64,000 nucleotides of DNA from Aquarana catesbeiana (lineage: Eukaryota > Chordata > Amphibia > Anura > Ranidae), in assembly GCF_042186555.1 (NCBI RefSeq), contig NC_133325.1:669505639-669569638 (forward strand). Reading direction: 5' to 3'. Below, one piece after another: positions 11,239 through 22,741 of this stretch. The notes under the pieces were generated by a model. It did no database searches and was not told the origin of the DNA. It was given only the letters and a program-made list of their open reading frames with translations. How positions within the stretch are numbered: position 1 is the stretch's first letter; each line of letters begins with the position of its first letter. A program made the position numbers and the translations under genes.

Positions 11239-12250
11239 ATTGATTTTTCTTATTTTCCAAAAATAATCCATACATATCCACTACTTAATGGCCTTGTGAT
11301 CTATTTTTCATTAAATAGTTTCTTACTGTGTTTTTTTGCCTCCTTGTCCTCTGTGAGCTCCCAAACCTCTCCTTTTCCCCTCACTTTCGAATGAGTGGTG
11401 CACACTAGTTGTGGTCATGTGCGTTGCTTCAAACGTGCTACACATTCCATAGTCCATAGTCATTAGCCCCTAGGCCATCTTGGGAGTGATCAAGAGAGGG
11501 TGGCAATGTTCCCACATACAGTAGGATCATATAGAATGAATGTAGCCCTGCCTGTAACAGAAAGTCAGATCACAGCAGCAAAAAAAAAAAAAAAAGAAAA
11601 AAAAAGGAATTTGGAGATTTGGATGTGTCCGAGAGCAATAGTATAAATAATTAAGTGCAGCGCTAAGATAAAAACATAAGTGAATATTAGTGTAAATACA
11701 CTTGTGAATAGGTGAAAATGTAATAACAATCCAAATATAAAACAAGCAATATGGTCGGTAAAATAAAAATTGAAATAATCTATAGGGAAATATGAGACAG
11801 CAAGGGACCAAAGTCCATGATATATGAGGTGAGTAGAAGTCTTCTCCAAGAGTGCGGTATTATAAACCCTGGGAGGTGGGTAGACACTCAAATGGAAAGG
11901 TGACCACAGATGATAAGGCACATAAATCTTCAAATGGAAAAAGTTGGGTACCCTTACCAGATCCGTAGGACGCACATGCCATATAGCAGTACGTCAATAG
12001 AGCATAGGGGATGGTCTCCCGAGATGTCCAAACGAATGATGTCCCGGTCACCAGTGAAGAGTAGCTGTCATAAGCGGGAGCTGAGCCACTGTCACGCACG
12101 CGCTTCGGTTTCAAAGCGGGATGGTCAGACGGAAAGAGTAGAGCCATGGAGGAAGAAAAAGAAGCACTCCACATGGTGTAGGTCAAAAATGGGGTTTTAT
12201 TGGATAAATTCCAAACAGGCTAAAATGATCACAAACAGATAAAAAATGGC
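11239..12250 (-). other. Unclassified; includes probable reverse PLE 3' noncoding sequence
   Basis: 11580-11605 is an A-rich run. 11840-12210 on the reverse strand is T-rich noncoding sequence with TCTGGTAAGGGTAC, the 14-mer also present in the PLE 3' region at 2433, and an AATAAAA motif near its start (12203-12197). No protein domain in the frames here. Confidence 0.4.
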
Positions 12251-12299
12251 AATGTGGGAAGCTAGAGACGCCAAACTTCTCTGCCTGGCTACCCTACTT

Positions 12300-14685
12300 T
12301 CTTTCTTCTGAAATCCCCACTATCATTCTCGGGGACTTCAACATCCCTATTAATACTAACACTCCTTCCACTTCCAAACTTCTTAGCCTAACATCCTCCT
12401 TTGACCTGAAGCAGTGGATACATGCTCCAACTCACTCAGATCCTTGACCTCATGTTCTCTCACCTTTGCACTCCATGCAACCTCTCTAACTATCCATTGC
12501 CTCTCTCTGATCACCACCTTATTAGTTTCACTCTCTCCCTTTCCTTCACCTCCTCTCCCTCCAACCACCTTAAAGTTACCCGCAGAAACCTACGTCATCT
12601 CAACAATTCTCTTCTCTACTCTGCTATCAACAACCTCTACGACAAAATCTCACCCCTATCCTGCACCAACCTAGCCACTTCTGTGTACAACGCTTCACTT
12701 CTAGCCTCACTGAACTCACTTGCCCCCCTCACTACACACAGAATCAAGCCCAGACCCCTTCAACCTTGGCAAACAGATGATACTAGAAGTCTGAAAAAAT
12801 GTAGTTGTGCTCTTGAGTCCCAGAGAGATTTCAACCAATATAAATCTGCCCTCCAAAAATACAATTTCAGCCTCCTCTCTGCCAAGCAGACCTATTTTAC
12901 CACTCTCATTAGCAACTTATCATCCTGTCCCCGTCAACTCTTCTCCACCTTCAACTCTCTACTTCGTCCTCCACCGCCTCCACCCACCAACTCACTCACT
13001 GCACAGGAGATCGCCAATCACTTCAAACAGAAGATTGATACTATTCGCGCTGAGATCTCTACTGTGCCGACACCCTCCACGCTTTACACTTCATGCCCAC
13101 AGGCACAATCATTATTTCCCTCTTTCAACCCCACCACTACAGACAAAGTTGCTAAACTACTTGCTAATGTCCACCTTACCACCTGCCCTCTGGATCCTGT
13201 TCCCTCACAAATGCTACGTTCACCCTCTGGCCCTATACTACACTCTCTAACCCACATCTTCAATCTCTCCCTCTCTTCTGGCATCTTCCCTAACTCTCTA
13301 AAACATGCACTTGTCAGACCCATACTTAAAAAGCCCTCACTGGACCCATCCAATCTTAACAACCTACGCCCCATCTCCTTGCTCCCCTTCTTATCCAAAC
13401 TCCTCGAACGTCTGGTCTACAACTGACTGAGCGTCCACCTCGCTGGTAATGGCCTTCTTGGTCCCCTTCAGTCTGGATTTCGTCCTCAACACTCCACAGA
13501 AACTGCTCTCCTAAAACTAACAAACGATCTACTAACGGCCAAAACCAATCGACACTATTCTGTACTCCTACTCCTGGATCTCTCTGCTGCCTTTGATACG
13601 GTTGACCACCCCCTCCTCCTCAAAAAACTACACGCCTTTGGTCTCCGTGACTGTACACTTCGCTGGTTCTCTTCCTACTTATCCAACCGCACCTTTAGCG
13701 TTTCTTATAACTCTACTTCCTCCTCTCCTCTTCCTTTCTCTGTTGGGGTCCCTCAGGGTTCTGTTCTTGGACCTCTACTATTTTCAATCTACACCGCCTC
13801 CCTGGGTCAACTGATAGCCTCCCATGGCTTCCAATACCACCTCTAGGCTGACGACACCCAAATCTATTTCTCTACCCCTCAGCTCACTCCCTCTGTCTCC
13901 TCACGTATCAGTAATTTACTCTCAGATATATCAGTCTCTATGTCACACCACTTCCTTAAACTCAATCTAGCCAAAACCGAACTTATAATTTTTCCTCCCC
14001 CATATGCCTCTTCCCCTGATCTCTCTGTCAAAATCGATGGCATAACTATAAGCCCATCCCCACATGCCAAGGTTCTAGGTGTAGTCCTAGACTCTGAACT
14101 CTCCTTGAAGCAACACATCCAATCACTGTCCAAATCCTGCCGCCTCAACCTCCGCAACATCTCCAAAATACGCCCCTTTATAACCAATGACACCACAAAG
14201 CTCTTAATTCACTCGCTAGTCATCTCTCGCCTCGACTACTGCAACTCCCTTCTCATTGGCTTACCTCTACATAGTCTATCACCTCTTCAATCCATTATGA
14301 ATGCCGCTGCCAGACTCATCCACCTTACAATCGCTCTGTGTCTGCCACTCCTCTCTGTCAATCCCTCCACTGGCTTCCGCTCGGCCAAAGAATTACATTC
14401 AAAATTCTAACAACTACGTACAAAGCCATCCACAATTTCGCTCCCAGCTACATCACTAGCTTAGTCTCTAAATATACTCGCTCTCTTCGTTCCTCTCAAG
14501 ACCTCCTGCTCTCTAGCTCCCTTGTCACCTCCTCCCATGCTCGCCTCCAGGCCTTTTCCAAAGCCTCTCCAATCCTATGGAATGCCCTACCCCAATCTGT
14601 CCGCTTATCTCCTACTTTATTAGCTTTCAGACAATCCCTGAAAACCCTTCTCTTCAGAGAAGCCTATCCTACCCACACCTAACAA
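12300..14685 (+). pseudogene. LINE ORF2 (endonuclease-reverse transcriptase), L2/CR1-like
   Basis: The end of the APE-type endonuclease is seen as IILGDFN (12322-12342) and SDHHLIS (near 12510). RT blocks follow: NLRPISLLPFLSK (near 13358), QSGFRPQHSTETALL (near 13470), DLSAAFDTVDH (near 13578), GVPQGSVLGPLLF (near 13747) and the catalytic box (13844), where Tyr is replaced by TAG: the text reads stop-ADDTQIY. Then come LNLAKTE and RLDYCNSLL. From 12422 to 14410 one frame holds with only two stops (TGA 13424, TAG 13844). Frameshifts lie near 12435 and 14330; the C-terminus continues in another frame to 14682 (LHWLPLGQRI.., PILWNALP). Nearly intact but not functional as it stands. Confidence 0.88.
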
Positions 14686-14879
14686 CTGTATTTTCATTTT
14701 TTCCATCAGCTCATCCCCCACAGTTATTACCTTTTGTTTCCACTTGACCCTCCCTTCTAGATTGTAAGCTCTAACGAGCAGGGCCCTCTGATCCCTCCTG
14801 TATTGATTTGTATTGTAAGTGTACTGTCTGCCCCATGTTGTAAAGCGCTGCGCAAACTGTTGGCGCTATATAAATCCTG

Positions 14880-14906
14880 TATAATAATAATAATAATAAT
14901 AATAAT
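14880..14906 (+). repeat. (TAA)n microsatellite at LINE 3' end
   Basis: About nine TAA/ATA units forming the tail of the L2/CR1-type LINE. Confidence 0.9.
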
Positions 14907-15939
14907 AAATGCATTAACAGATGTGTAAATGTATAAAAAATAAATGTACAAATATAAGTGTGTAACAAACTTTTTAGCTAAACAAAATCAGCACCAAATA
15001 AATGCTCACTAACAAATTCTTAAGAGTTTAAGAAGAGGCGTGTGACTGTCAATGGTTGCTATGGATTATTCCTCACTTTTTCCCACACAGTTACTGATGT
15101 GTACCGATATATTGAACTATTTGAATCAATCACCAAAAACTTGCAGTACACAATGGACACAGGGCTATTAATTGCTCAGAGAATCTGAAAGATAAATGGA
15201 TTCTGAAGAAAAGTACAAGTAAAGTTTATGTTTCTACTGTAGTCTACAGACAGAGATTTACCGTGAAAGCGGTGAGAGGCCTGGATGTATTTGTAATCAT
15301 GTGTGTTGTAATTGGCAGACTGGCATATGAGTCACCAACTAAATTAACTGAAGTTTCCTTTAGGGAAAAATGTAATCACTTAGCACATGGATACATTTCA
15401 GTAAATTAACTGTTTCGGTGTTATAACCTTTTACAGTTCCTTCTAGGCCTACTGGATCTGGTAGCTCTGAAATCATTCTGCAGACTAAGTAAATAAAGTC
15501 ATCCTTCTCATACTATATACATTTTTAGCTGAATATTTTTTTCCCACTCAGCTTTGATAGTTTTTATGAATTAAACAACCTTGCAGAGCTTCTGGGCAGT
15601 TCCTGGGTTCATGTTGGTCATCTTCCATTTCATCTTCCGTGACTAACGGCTGAACACTGCTTTCTCTGTGGTGAGGGGCACTGGAGATGGTAGTACTGGT
15701 ACAGCCTGCTGCAATTGACTTGGATGGTCATATTATATATATGGATTAACCATTTCTTAGGAGAACCACATTTCTTGCAGTATTGTGGACCTCAGACAAA
15801 GTGCGTGGCCAAATTCAGTAGGTTTCCCACAGCACAACAAATAAACAAAAGAAAAATGCTGAAAGGAATAACATTTGTTTGTGTTTCCATTTACATGACA
15901 TATGATTTAAGCAAGGTGTATCCCACAAGCACTTATATG
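14907..15939. other. Unclassified sequence
   Basis: No coding region, tandem repeat or paired ends recognised. The frame 15715-15945 has no domain. Confidence 0.45.
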
Positions 15940-15947
15940 TCCTAGAT

Positions 15948-16877
15948 CAGTGTTTCTCAACTCCAGTCCTCAAGGCGCCCCAACAGGTCATATTTTCAGA
16001 ATTTCCATTATTTTGCACAGGTGATTTGATCAGTTTCACTTCCTTAGTAATTACTAGACATGTGCACACTGGAATATTTCGTTTCGGAATTTCGTTTTCG
16101 TCCGAAAAATAAATGTATTTAGTTACTCCCGAAATTCGTTTTTATTTATCTCGTTTTTCGTTAAAATTTGCATTCGTCCGAAAATCCAAATTAAGGTCGA
16201 ATCTGTGATTGAAGGCTTATGGTGTCTGTCGAATGTGCAAAGAAGATTCGACGGAGCAGCTAAACTGTGCGACGCCGTATAGTTTACCTGCTCCGTCGAA
16301 TCTTCTTAGAACTTTCAACAGACACCATAAGCCAAAGTACGTGTGTACTTAGTTCTAGCTATTTTACTGCTCCTCCTCTTTGGTTACAATCAGCCAATGA
16401 CATTCATCATCATCATTATTTTTAGTTATCTTTTCTCCCCTACGTCGAATCTTTTCTCCCCTACGTCAAATCTTTCCTCCCCTACGTCGAATCTTTTCTC
16501 TCTACGTCGAATCTTTTCTCTCTATGTAGAATAATCTTGGACTAATAGAGCTAAGCTTAGGCACATTCGACCACAGGTTTGATGGACACAGATTGTTATT
16601 GTCATCATCATGTCGAATCTCCTATCTATATCGAACTGTTGTAGCAACGAAAACGAAAATAAAGCATTTGTTTATGTCGGATCTTTCGTTTTTCGGACTC
16701 TACACTTTCGTTATCGTTTGTTAAAACGATAACGAAAATACCTGAAATTCGGACGAAAATGCATTCGGACGAAAACGAATGCACATGTCTAGTAATTACC
16801 ACAGCCGTTTCATCTGAGGGAAATCCTGAAAACATGACCTGTTGGGGTGCCTTGAGGACTGGAGTTGAGAAACACTG
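15948..16877. mobile_element. hAT nonautonomous element (outer)
   Basis: The ends CAGTGTTTCTCAACTCCAG and CTGGAGTTGAGAAACACTG are perfect inverted repeats that continue as GTCCTCAAGGCGCCCCAACA and its near-complement. A perfect 8-bp duplication TCCTAGAT flanks the element (15940-15947 and 16878-16885). This is diagnostic of hAT integration. The body is interrupted by a second hAT element. Confidence 0.9.
16055..16791. mobile_element. hAT nonautonomous element nested in the previous one
   Basis: Ends TAGACATGTGCA and TGCACATGTCTA, flanked by a perfect 8-bp duplication GTAATTAC (16047-16054 and 16792-16799). Removing the element and one duplication restores the outer element's continuity. Internally there is a ~120-nt hairpin (about 16217-16335, arms with GGCTTATGGTGTCTGT and its complement) and a short tandem array of CTACGTCGAATC-type units (16430-16530). 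Many CGAAAAC/GTTTTCG motifs repeat in opposite orientations near the two ends. Confidence 0.9.
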
Positions 16878-17259
16878 TCCTAGATTGACAACATATACTT
16901 AACTCAGCTACGAAGTTGTCACCCTCTCCTGCCAACATACAGTGTGCTGGAACATTCTGCCAGAGAAAAAAAGCTGAAGCAAGTACACATTCACATCCAA
17001 TTTCCTACAAAGCGTATACATGATGTGCATAATGCATGGAGAGAAGTAAGGGGAAAACTATATTTTTTAACAAAAAATGAATGCTTTCCTAGTTTGCTTA
17101 CTGTGCGCTTCAGCATTATATACTGTATCGTGAACGTTTAATTCTACTTTAATTACATAATGGAGGCCATAATACACAAACAGGGCTCAAAAAGGTTGCA
17201 GTTGCAACTGGTACTCCGCCATAAGGCCTCCTTACCAAATCCATGCATTGTGACATCAT

Positions 17260-17601
17260 AGTACATGGAATGCTCATGCAATGCATTCCTTAGTCTTGCA
17301 TGACAATACCCGGCCTCATGTGGCGAGAATATGCAGCCAGTTCCTGGAGGATGAAGGAATTGATACCATTGAATGGCCCCCATGCTCACTTGTCCTAAAC
17401 CCAATAGAACACCTCTGGGACAATATGCTTCGGTCCATCCGACGCTGCCAGGTTGCACCTCAGTCTGTTCAGGAGCTCAGTGATGCCCTAGTCCAGATCT
17501 GGGAGGAAATACCCCAGGAAACCATCCATCGTCTCATTAGGAGCATGCCCCAATGTTGTCAGGCATGCATACAAGCACGTGAGAGCCATACAAATTACTG
17601 A
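17260..17601 (+). pseudogene. Tc1/mariner transposase C-terminal fragment
   Basis: The frame 17281-17601 encodes the C-terminal half of a Tc1-like DDE transposase. LHDNTRPHVA holds the second catalytic Asp. The third-residue block reads SLVLNPIEHLWD, where the usual SPDLNPIEHLWD has two substitutions but keeps the Glu. A conserved helical tail to SHTNY follows. The N-terminal DNA-binding and first-Asp regions are absent upstream. I could not identify terminal inverted repeats. An isolated, inactive remnant. Confidence 0.85.
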
Positions 17602-17860
17602 GTACCATTTTGAGTTGCTGCAATAGAATTTCAGCACAATGGATTAGCCTTCTGCATTATTTTTTCACTTAGATTATCAGGGGGGCCTTTGAATTCAGCC
17701 CTCTGTAGGTTGATAATTTTCATTTCCATTAAACGATGTGGCATCCTTTCGTTCCTACACACTACCCACCCATATCAGTACTGTATAGATAGCCAGCATG
17801 ATATTTTTTACCATTGAGATCTGATGTGTTTTCAAAGTGTTCCTTTAAATTTTTTGAGCA

Positions 17861-17891
<31 letters not shown>
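17861..17891 (+). repeat. (TA)n microsatellite
   Basis: About fifteen TA units. Confidence 0.9.
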
Positions 17892-17892
<1 letters not shown>

Positions 17893-18001
17893 TGTATATA
17901 ACAAATAAGTAAAAGAATAAGGGATGTGACATGCTTAGCATATTAGACACTTAGGGCTGATCTGTATGATTAAGTGGCTTTAAGTATTAATAATGAAACT
18001 A

Positions 18002-18034
18002 ATAATAATGATAATAATAATAATAATAATAAAA
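18002..18034 (+). repeat. (ATA)n microsatellite
   Basis: Imperfect ATA/ATG trinucleotide run. Confidence 0.85.
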
Positions 18035-18125
18035 ATAAAGCAGTGCAGACAAATTGCAAACCGTAATGTCGCTTCATATTTTTAGTCAGTGGGGAAATTA
18101 TCTTTAACACTAGTTGACAATGTAG

Positions 18126-18560
18126 TGACCCCAGGGCCGGTACAAGGGGTGGGCGGAAGCAGCACATGCCCTGGGCAGAGCAATTTATTGTAGGAAGGGG
18201 GGCACCAGGCAGTGTGTGACCCCCTAATGTTTACTTCCTGTGCCCCTGAGCGGCTGGCACCCTGTGATTCGGCGAATGGTGTCATGCGGCAGCCACGGCT
18301 GGCCTATCCTTGATCGTGGCGGGCCTGGCCTATCCATGATTGCGGCCGGGATGGCTTATCTGTGATGGCGGTGGGGCTGGCCTATCCTCGATAGTGGTGG
18401 GCCTGGCCTATCTGCGATCATGGTTGCTCCTGGTGTCCCATCTCCACTTCCGCCTCCACCCCCACCTCGCTGTGACCACCGCTGTTGTCTTCGCCTCCTC
18501 CAGGCTCCCCCTCTCCTCCGGGCTGATGGAAGCTACAAGCTGCAGGTGAGGAAGTGGATA
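18126..18560. mobile_element. Possible hAT-end fragment
   Basis: CAGGGCCGGTACAAGG at 18132 resembles the end of the hAT element at 40121 (CAGGCCCGGATT). The following sequence is a GC-rich run of degenerate GGCCTATCC-type units (18300-18420). No matching right end was found. Confidence 0.3.
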
Positions 18561-18937
18561 CAGTCTGGGGAGAGAGGGAGCAGCCAGCCAGAGAGATAAG
18601 ACAAGCAGTTAGAGTTAGTATAAATAAAAGAAAGGGCTGGTGTCAGTATAAGTGTAGTGTAGTGGTCAGTGTGCAGGACCATAGAGAGCTGCTGGTGTCC
18701 TGTCAAGAAAGGTGAACTTAAGGTGAACTTACACTTTAACCATTTGCTGACCCGCCTCAGACGCAGTACATATACTGCAACGGAGCTACAGTATTTTATT
18801 GTTGTATTATTGTATTGTTTTATTGAGTGACCCCTACATTAGTGGTCAGTGTAGGACCCCTTACATTGGTGGTCAATGAATAAGGACCTCTTTACAGTTG
18901 TGGTAATTGGCAGAAGGCCCTATTACACTGGTGTTAA

Positions 18938-19274
18938 AGTGATAGTAAACTGCCAGAAAAAAAAAAAAAAAATTTGCCCCCTTACAGGTTTAAGTCATAA
19001 TGTACTAGCATGCACTGCATACTAGCACATTATGACAGACTTACCAGGACACAGAGCCCTCCAGCACAACACTGTCACAGCTCCCCAGCGCCTCCATCTT
19101 CACCCCGTTCGCAGACTTCGGGTGTATGAATGGTCCTATCGCCAACACAGAGCTCTGAAGGTACAGCATGGGTATGCCGCCCCTTTAGAGCACATGCACC
19201 ATTGACATCTGCATGCTGTATGAATGTCTCCTAAACCTTTAAGTAGAAGTTAAAACGTGGACTTAACTTCCACT
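18938..19274. mobile_element. TTAA-flanked MITE
   Basis: Bounded by TTAA at 18934-18937 and 19275-19278, with inverted ends AGTGATAGTAAA and TTAACTTCCACT. The internal part is noncoding with a short palindrome TACTAGCATGC/GCATACTAGC. TTAA edges suggest piggyBac- or Kolobok-like mobilisation. Upstream at 18738 a truncated CCACTTG-family end (TTAACCATTTGCTGACC) is also present. Confidence 0.55.
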
Positions 19275-19278
19275 TTAA

Positions 19279-20432
19279 GTGGGAACAATATTCCTCTTAC
19301 AGACAGGTTAAAAGATCATTGGTGTCGATGATAACTTAACTAAGAGTACGATATTACTCACTGCTCAGGGAACCCCTAGCGATTCTTTAGATGAACCCTA
19401 TGGCACACATAAAACAGACGAAACAATAATAAACACCATTTATCCAAAATACCTTTGTGCAGTCTTTCTAATAGGGCAATCATCAAGTGCACAATAGAGA
19501 TTGTCTTATTATGGGCCCAAAGTAATGCAAGACACTAGGTGGGTTTTCAAATCAAGCCCCAGCTATCACATTACAAAATGAGTTTACTACTGTATTAACA
19601 AAAAGGCTGTTATTTAAAAAGAATTACCTGGAAGTACCATGATGGAACAAACATTATGGTATGTTTTTTGTGCATATGTAACCTTGTAAGTGTTTACAGC
19701 TTTTGTCTAGTAATGGATATAAAGTCCTGCACAATGTATTGATCTACCATTTTCATGAGTATACAGTACCATTCAGAAAGGAAAATAACATGAGGCCACA
19801 TTCAAAGTTTGTTAAAGATTAATATATAATTCAGTTCTCTGTGTTTCAATGTTTCCAGTCTTGTGCTTTACTGATTAACATTCAAGGTCACATATACTGA
19901 TGATTAATGTTTCCTCTTAGCTGAGCAATCTGAAAATGGATCATTAAGAACTGGACTATTTAGGAAAAATCCATTCTGTGGGGTTAGGCTGAAAAGCACT
20001 TTCTCAATGTAATTCCATAGTATGAAGCTCTCTGAATAGCATGCTCATTCATATTCAGATTAATCTTGTTAAAGAGCATATTGTTACAGTTAGTGCTAAA
20101 TGGCAGGACTAGGTCACTTCTGGCTTTCTGGATCCTGAATTTCATAAACCTGCCAAAAATTCAGCAAAACTACTGATAAAGAACCTGCAAGTAACCCAGT
20201 CCTTTTCTACATTGATCAGTAATGATGCACACACAAATTCGGGTGTAATCTTTAAAAACCAAGAAAATCCAGACCCAAAAATGGTACAGCAACAACCCCT
20301 GATTATTGCAGATACAGTGGCTTTTTTTGTTATCTATGCACTACCTGCAAAAAAAAAAAAAAAAAAAAAAAGAAGGAAAAAATGAACGCTATTACATTAA
20401 ATCCCCCCCCCCCCCCAAAAAAAAACAATGGC
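19279..20432. other. Unclassified sequence with A-rich run
   Basis: No coding region. An A-rich run at 20349-20372 and a poly-C/poly-A junction at 20403-20425. Otherwise apparently unique sequence. Confidence 0.45.
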
Positions 20433-20435
20433 TAA

Positions 20436-20822
20436 TGCCACGTACACATGATCTGACATTCCGACAACAAAATCCATGGATTTTTTCAGAAGTAGGTTGG
20501 CTTAAATTTGTCTTGCATACACACGGTCACACAAATCTTGTCGGAAATTCCGAACGTCAAGAACGCGGTGACGTACAACACGTACGACGAGCCGAGAAAA
20601 ATTAAGTTCAATAGCCAGTGCGGCTCTTCTGCTTGATTCCGAGCATGCGTGGAACTTTGTGTGTCAGAATTGTGTACACATGACTGGAATTTACAACAAT
20701 GGATTTTGTTGTCGGAAAATTTGAGAACCAGCTCTCAAATTTTGTGTGACGGAAATTCTGATGGAAAATGTCCGATGGAGCCTACATTTTCCATCAGAAA
20801 ATCTGATCGTGTGTACGGGGTA
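20436..20822. mobile_element. PIF/Harbinger-type MITE
   Basis: The left end TGCCACGTACACATGATC pairs with the right end GATCGTGTGTACGGGGTA. TAA flanks both sides (20433-20435 and 20823-20825), the 3-bp TWA duplication expected of PIF/Harbinger. The internal segment AAGAACGCGGTGACGTACAA (20558-20577) recurs in the 5' untranslated part of the transposase-coding element near 62365. This MITE is therefore a deletion derivative of that family. Confidence 0.8.
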
Positions 20823-21287
20823 TAACTATGTTAACTCTATTTTTTTAAATACAAGTACGATTCTTAAAAATCACATACAAGTTGAATAAAACAGATTACA
20901 AAGTTGAATAAGTAGCTGCAAAGTGTAGGAACCAGTGGAAGACATTCCTTTAAGAATAGGAAAGGAAAAATGTAATTTGTCGCTATGGGTTCTGCCTTTA
21001 GAAATCAGTTATTCCACTGTTCGGTAAAGTGTATCTAAAGCCAAAACTTTCTTTTTAGTTTTAGACATGTGCCGAAAGGGAAATTCTTTTTAGTTTCAGA
21101 TAGATTCATTATGTTACTAATTTTGTTTAGTTGATTCATTTTGAAATTCATTTAGTTTAATTTAATTTAGTTTATTCATTTTCTATTCTAATAAACTAAT
21201 TCCAAATTTTCGGAACAATTTGAATTCGGATCAGTCGAAAAATGATCGACTGATTAAAATTCTGTGTGAAGAATAGCTGGTTGTTAA

Positions 21288-21632
21288 AGAGGAGTTCCGC
21301 CCAAATGTGGCACCTTTTCGGGGGGAGGGGGAAAGGGGACCTGTTATTGACAGGTCCCCATCCCCAATTCCGGAGACGATGCCACGGCGAAGCGCGGCCC
21401 CCCTCCTCCTTCCTCCGCCGCCGGGCAAATTAGAAAGCACAGCACGCTTCGTGCATGCGCAGTAGGGAACCGGCTGTTCCCTTATGGGCAGTGGCGATGG
21501 CTGCACCCGACAGCCGATCTGAAGATCCGCTGGGGTGCCGACATTGCGGGCTCCCTGGACAGGTAAGTGTTCATATATTAAAAGTCAGCAGCTACAGTAT
21601 TTCATTTTTTGTGGGGTGGGCAGACCTCTACT
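21288..21632. mobile_element. TTAA-flanked MITE (AGAGGAGTTCCGCC family)
   Basis: TTAA at 21284-21287 and 21633-21636. The inverted ends AGAGGAGTTCCGCCC and GGGCAGACCTCTACT pair imperfectly. GC-rich interior. A relative at 25330 begins TTAAAGAGAAACTACAG and ends near 28775 (AAGTTCCGCTTTAA); it hosts the foldback insertion. Confidence 0.6.
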
Positions 21633-21636
21633 TTAA

Positions 21637-22741
21637 CCACTTGCTTACTGGGCACTTAAACCCCCCTCCTGCCCAGACCAATTTTCAGCTTTCAGCACTG
21701 ACGCACTTTGAATGACAATTACGCGGTCATACTACACTGTACCCAAATGAAATTTTTATCATTTTTTTTCCCACAAATAGAGCTTTCTTTTGGTGGTATT
21801 TAATCAGAGCTGGGATTTTTATTTTTTGCTAAACAAACAAAAAAAGATGGAAAATTAAAAAAAAAAAATCATGTTTGTTATAAAATTTTGCAAACAGGTA
21901 ATTTTTCTCCTTCATTGATATGCGCTGATGAGGCAGCACTGGCGGGCATTGATAGGCTGCACTGATGGGCACGCATAGGCACAGTTAAGGCGGCACTGAT
22001 AGGCACAGTTAAGGTGGCACTGATAGGCACAGTTAAGGCGGCACTGATAGGCACAGATAAGGTGGCATTGATGGGGACAGATAAGGTGGTACTGATGGGC
22101 ACAGGTAAGGCGGCACTGATGGCCACTGATGGGCCCTGATGGATGGCACTGATGGGTGGCATGGATGGGTGGCACGGATGGGCACTGATAGGTATCACTG
22201 ATAGGTGGCACTGATGGGCGGCACTGATGGGCACTGATGGGCGGCACTGATGGGCACTGATGGGCGGCACTGATGGGCACTTATGGGCACTGGTAGGTGA
22301 CACTGTGGGGCACTGATAGGTGGCACTGATGTGCAGCACTTTTGTTGAGGCACTGATTGTGGGCACTGATGGGTGGCACTGTGGGCACCGATGGGTGGCA
22401 TTGTGGGCACTGATGGATGGCACTGTGGGCACTGATGGATGGCGCTGGTGGGCACTGGTAGGTGGCACTGGCAGGGGGCACAGGTGGGCACTGGTGATCT
22501 GGCAGCAGATCTCTGTGATCGGGACTAATGTCCCTCTCACGCGCTGTCAGCACGAGGAGAAAAAATAGCCGATTAGCGGCGGTGGTGAGAGGGACATTAG
22601 TCCTGATCACAGAGATCTGCCGCCAGATCCCCAGTGCCCACCTGTGCCCCCTGCCAGTGCCACCTAGCGATAGGCAGCAGTGCCACCTACCAGTGCCCAC
22701 CAGCGCCACCCATCATGTGCCCACAGTGCCATCCATCAATA
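21637..22741 (+). mobile_element. CCACTTG-family element, copy B, with minisatellite and palindrome
   Basis: Begins TTAACCACTTGCTTACTGGG (21633-). It continues with the family block ACTTTGAATGACAATTACGC and TAGAGCTTTCTTTTGGTGG, then the GGCACTGATGGGCACTGATG minisatellite. A ~150-bp inverted duplication follows (22495-22640, both arms carrying GGGACTAATGTCCCTCTCA or its complement). No right terminus: it runs directly into the module at 22742. Confidence 0.6.
21925..22480 (+). repeat. Minisatellite (GGCACTGATGGGC units)
   Basis: Degenerate tandem array with ~10/20-bp periodicity, all inside copy B. Long reverse-strand frames here (PISAHQC-type) are by-products of the repeat, not genes. Copy D at 33770-34090 has the complementary array. 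Confidence 0.85.

Larger units (their letters stand above)
12270..14906 (+). mobile_element. L2/CR1-type LINE, 5'-truncated
   Basis: 5'-truncated non-LTR retrotransposon starting inside its endonuclease domain and ending in a (TAA)n microsatellite (14880-14906), preceded by GGCGCTATATAAATCC. That 3' end is typical of the L2/CR1 group, whose reverse transcriptase recognises a 3' hairpin and short tandem repeats rather than poly(A). Coding content is described separately. No target duplication is identifiable, as usual for this group. Confidence 0.85.

Noticed and set aside
12422..13426. 334-residue forward frame as a host gene
   Set aside because: It is the middle of LINE ORF2; the motifs continue past the stop in the same frame.
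21878..22709. Long reverse-strand frames rich in His, Pro and Cys
   Set aside because: They run through a GGCACTGATGGGC minisatellite; the protein periodicity follows the DNA repeat and several frames are open at once.
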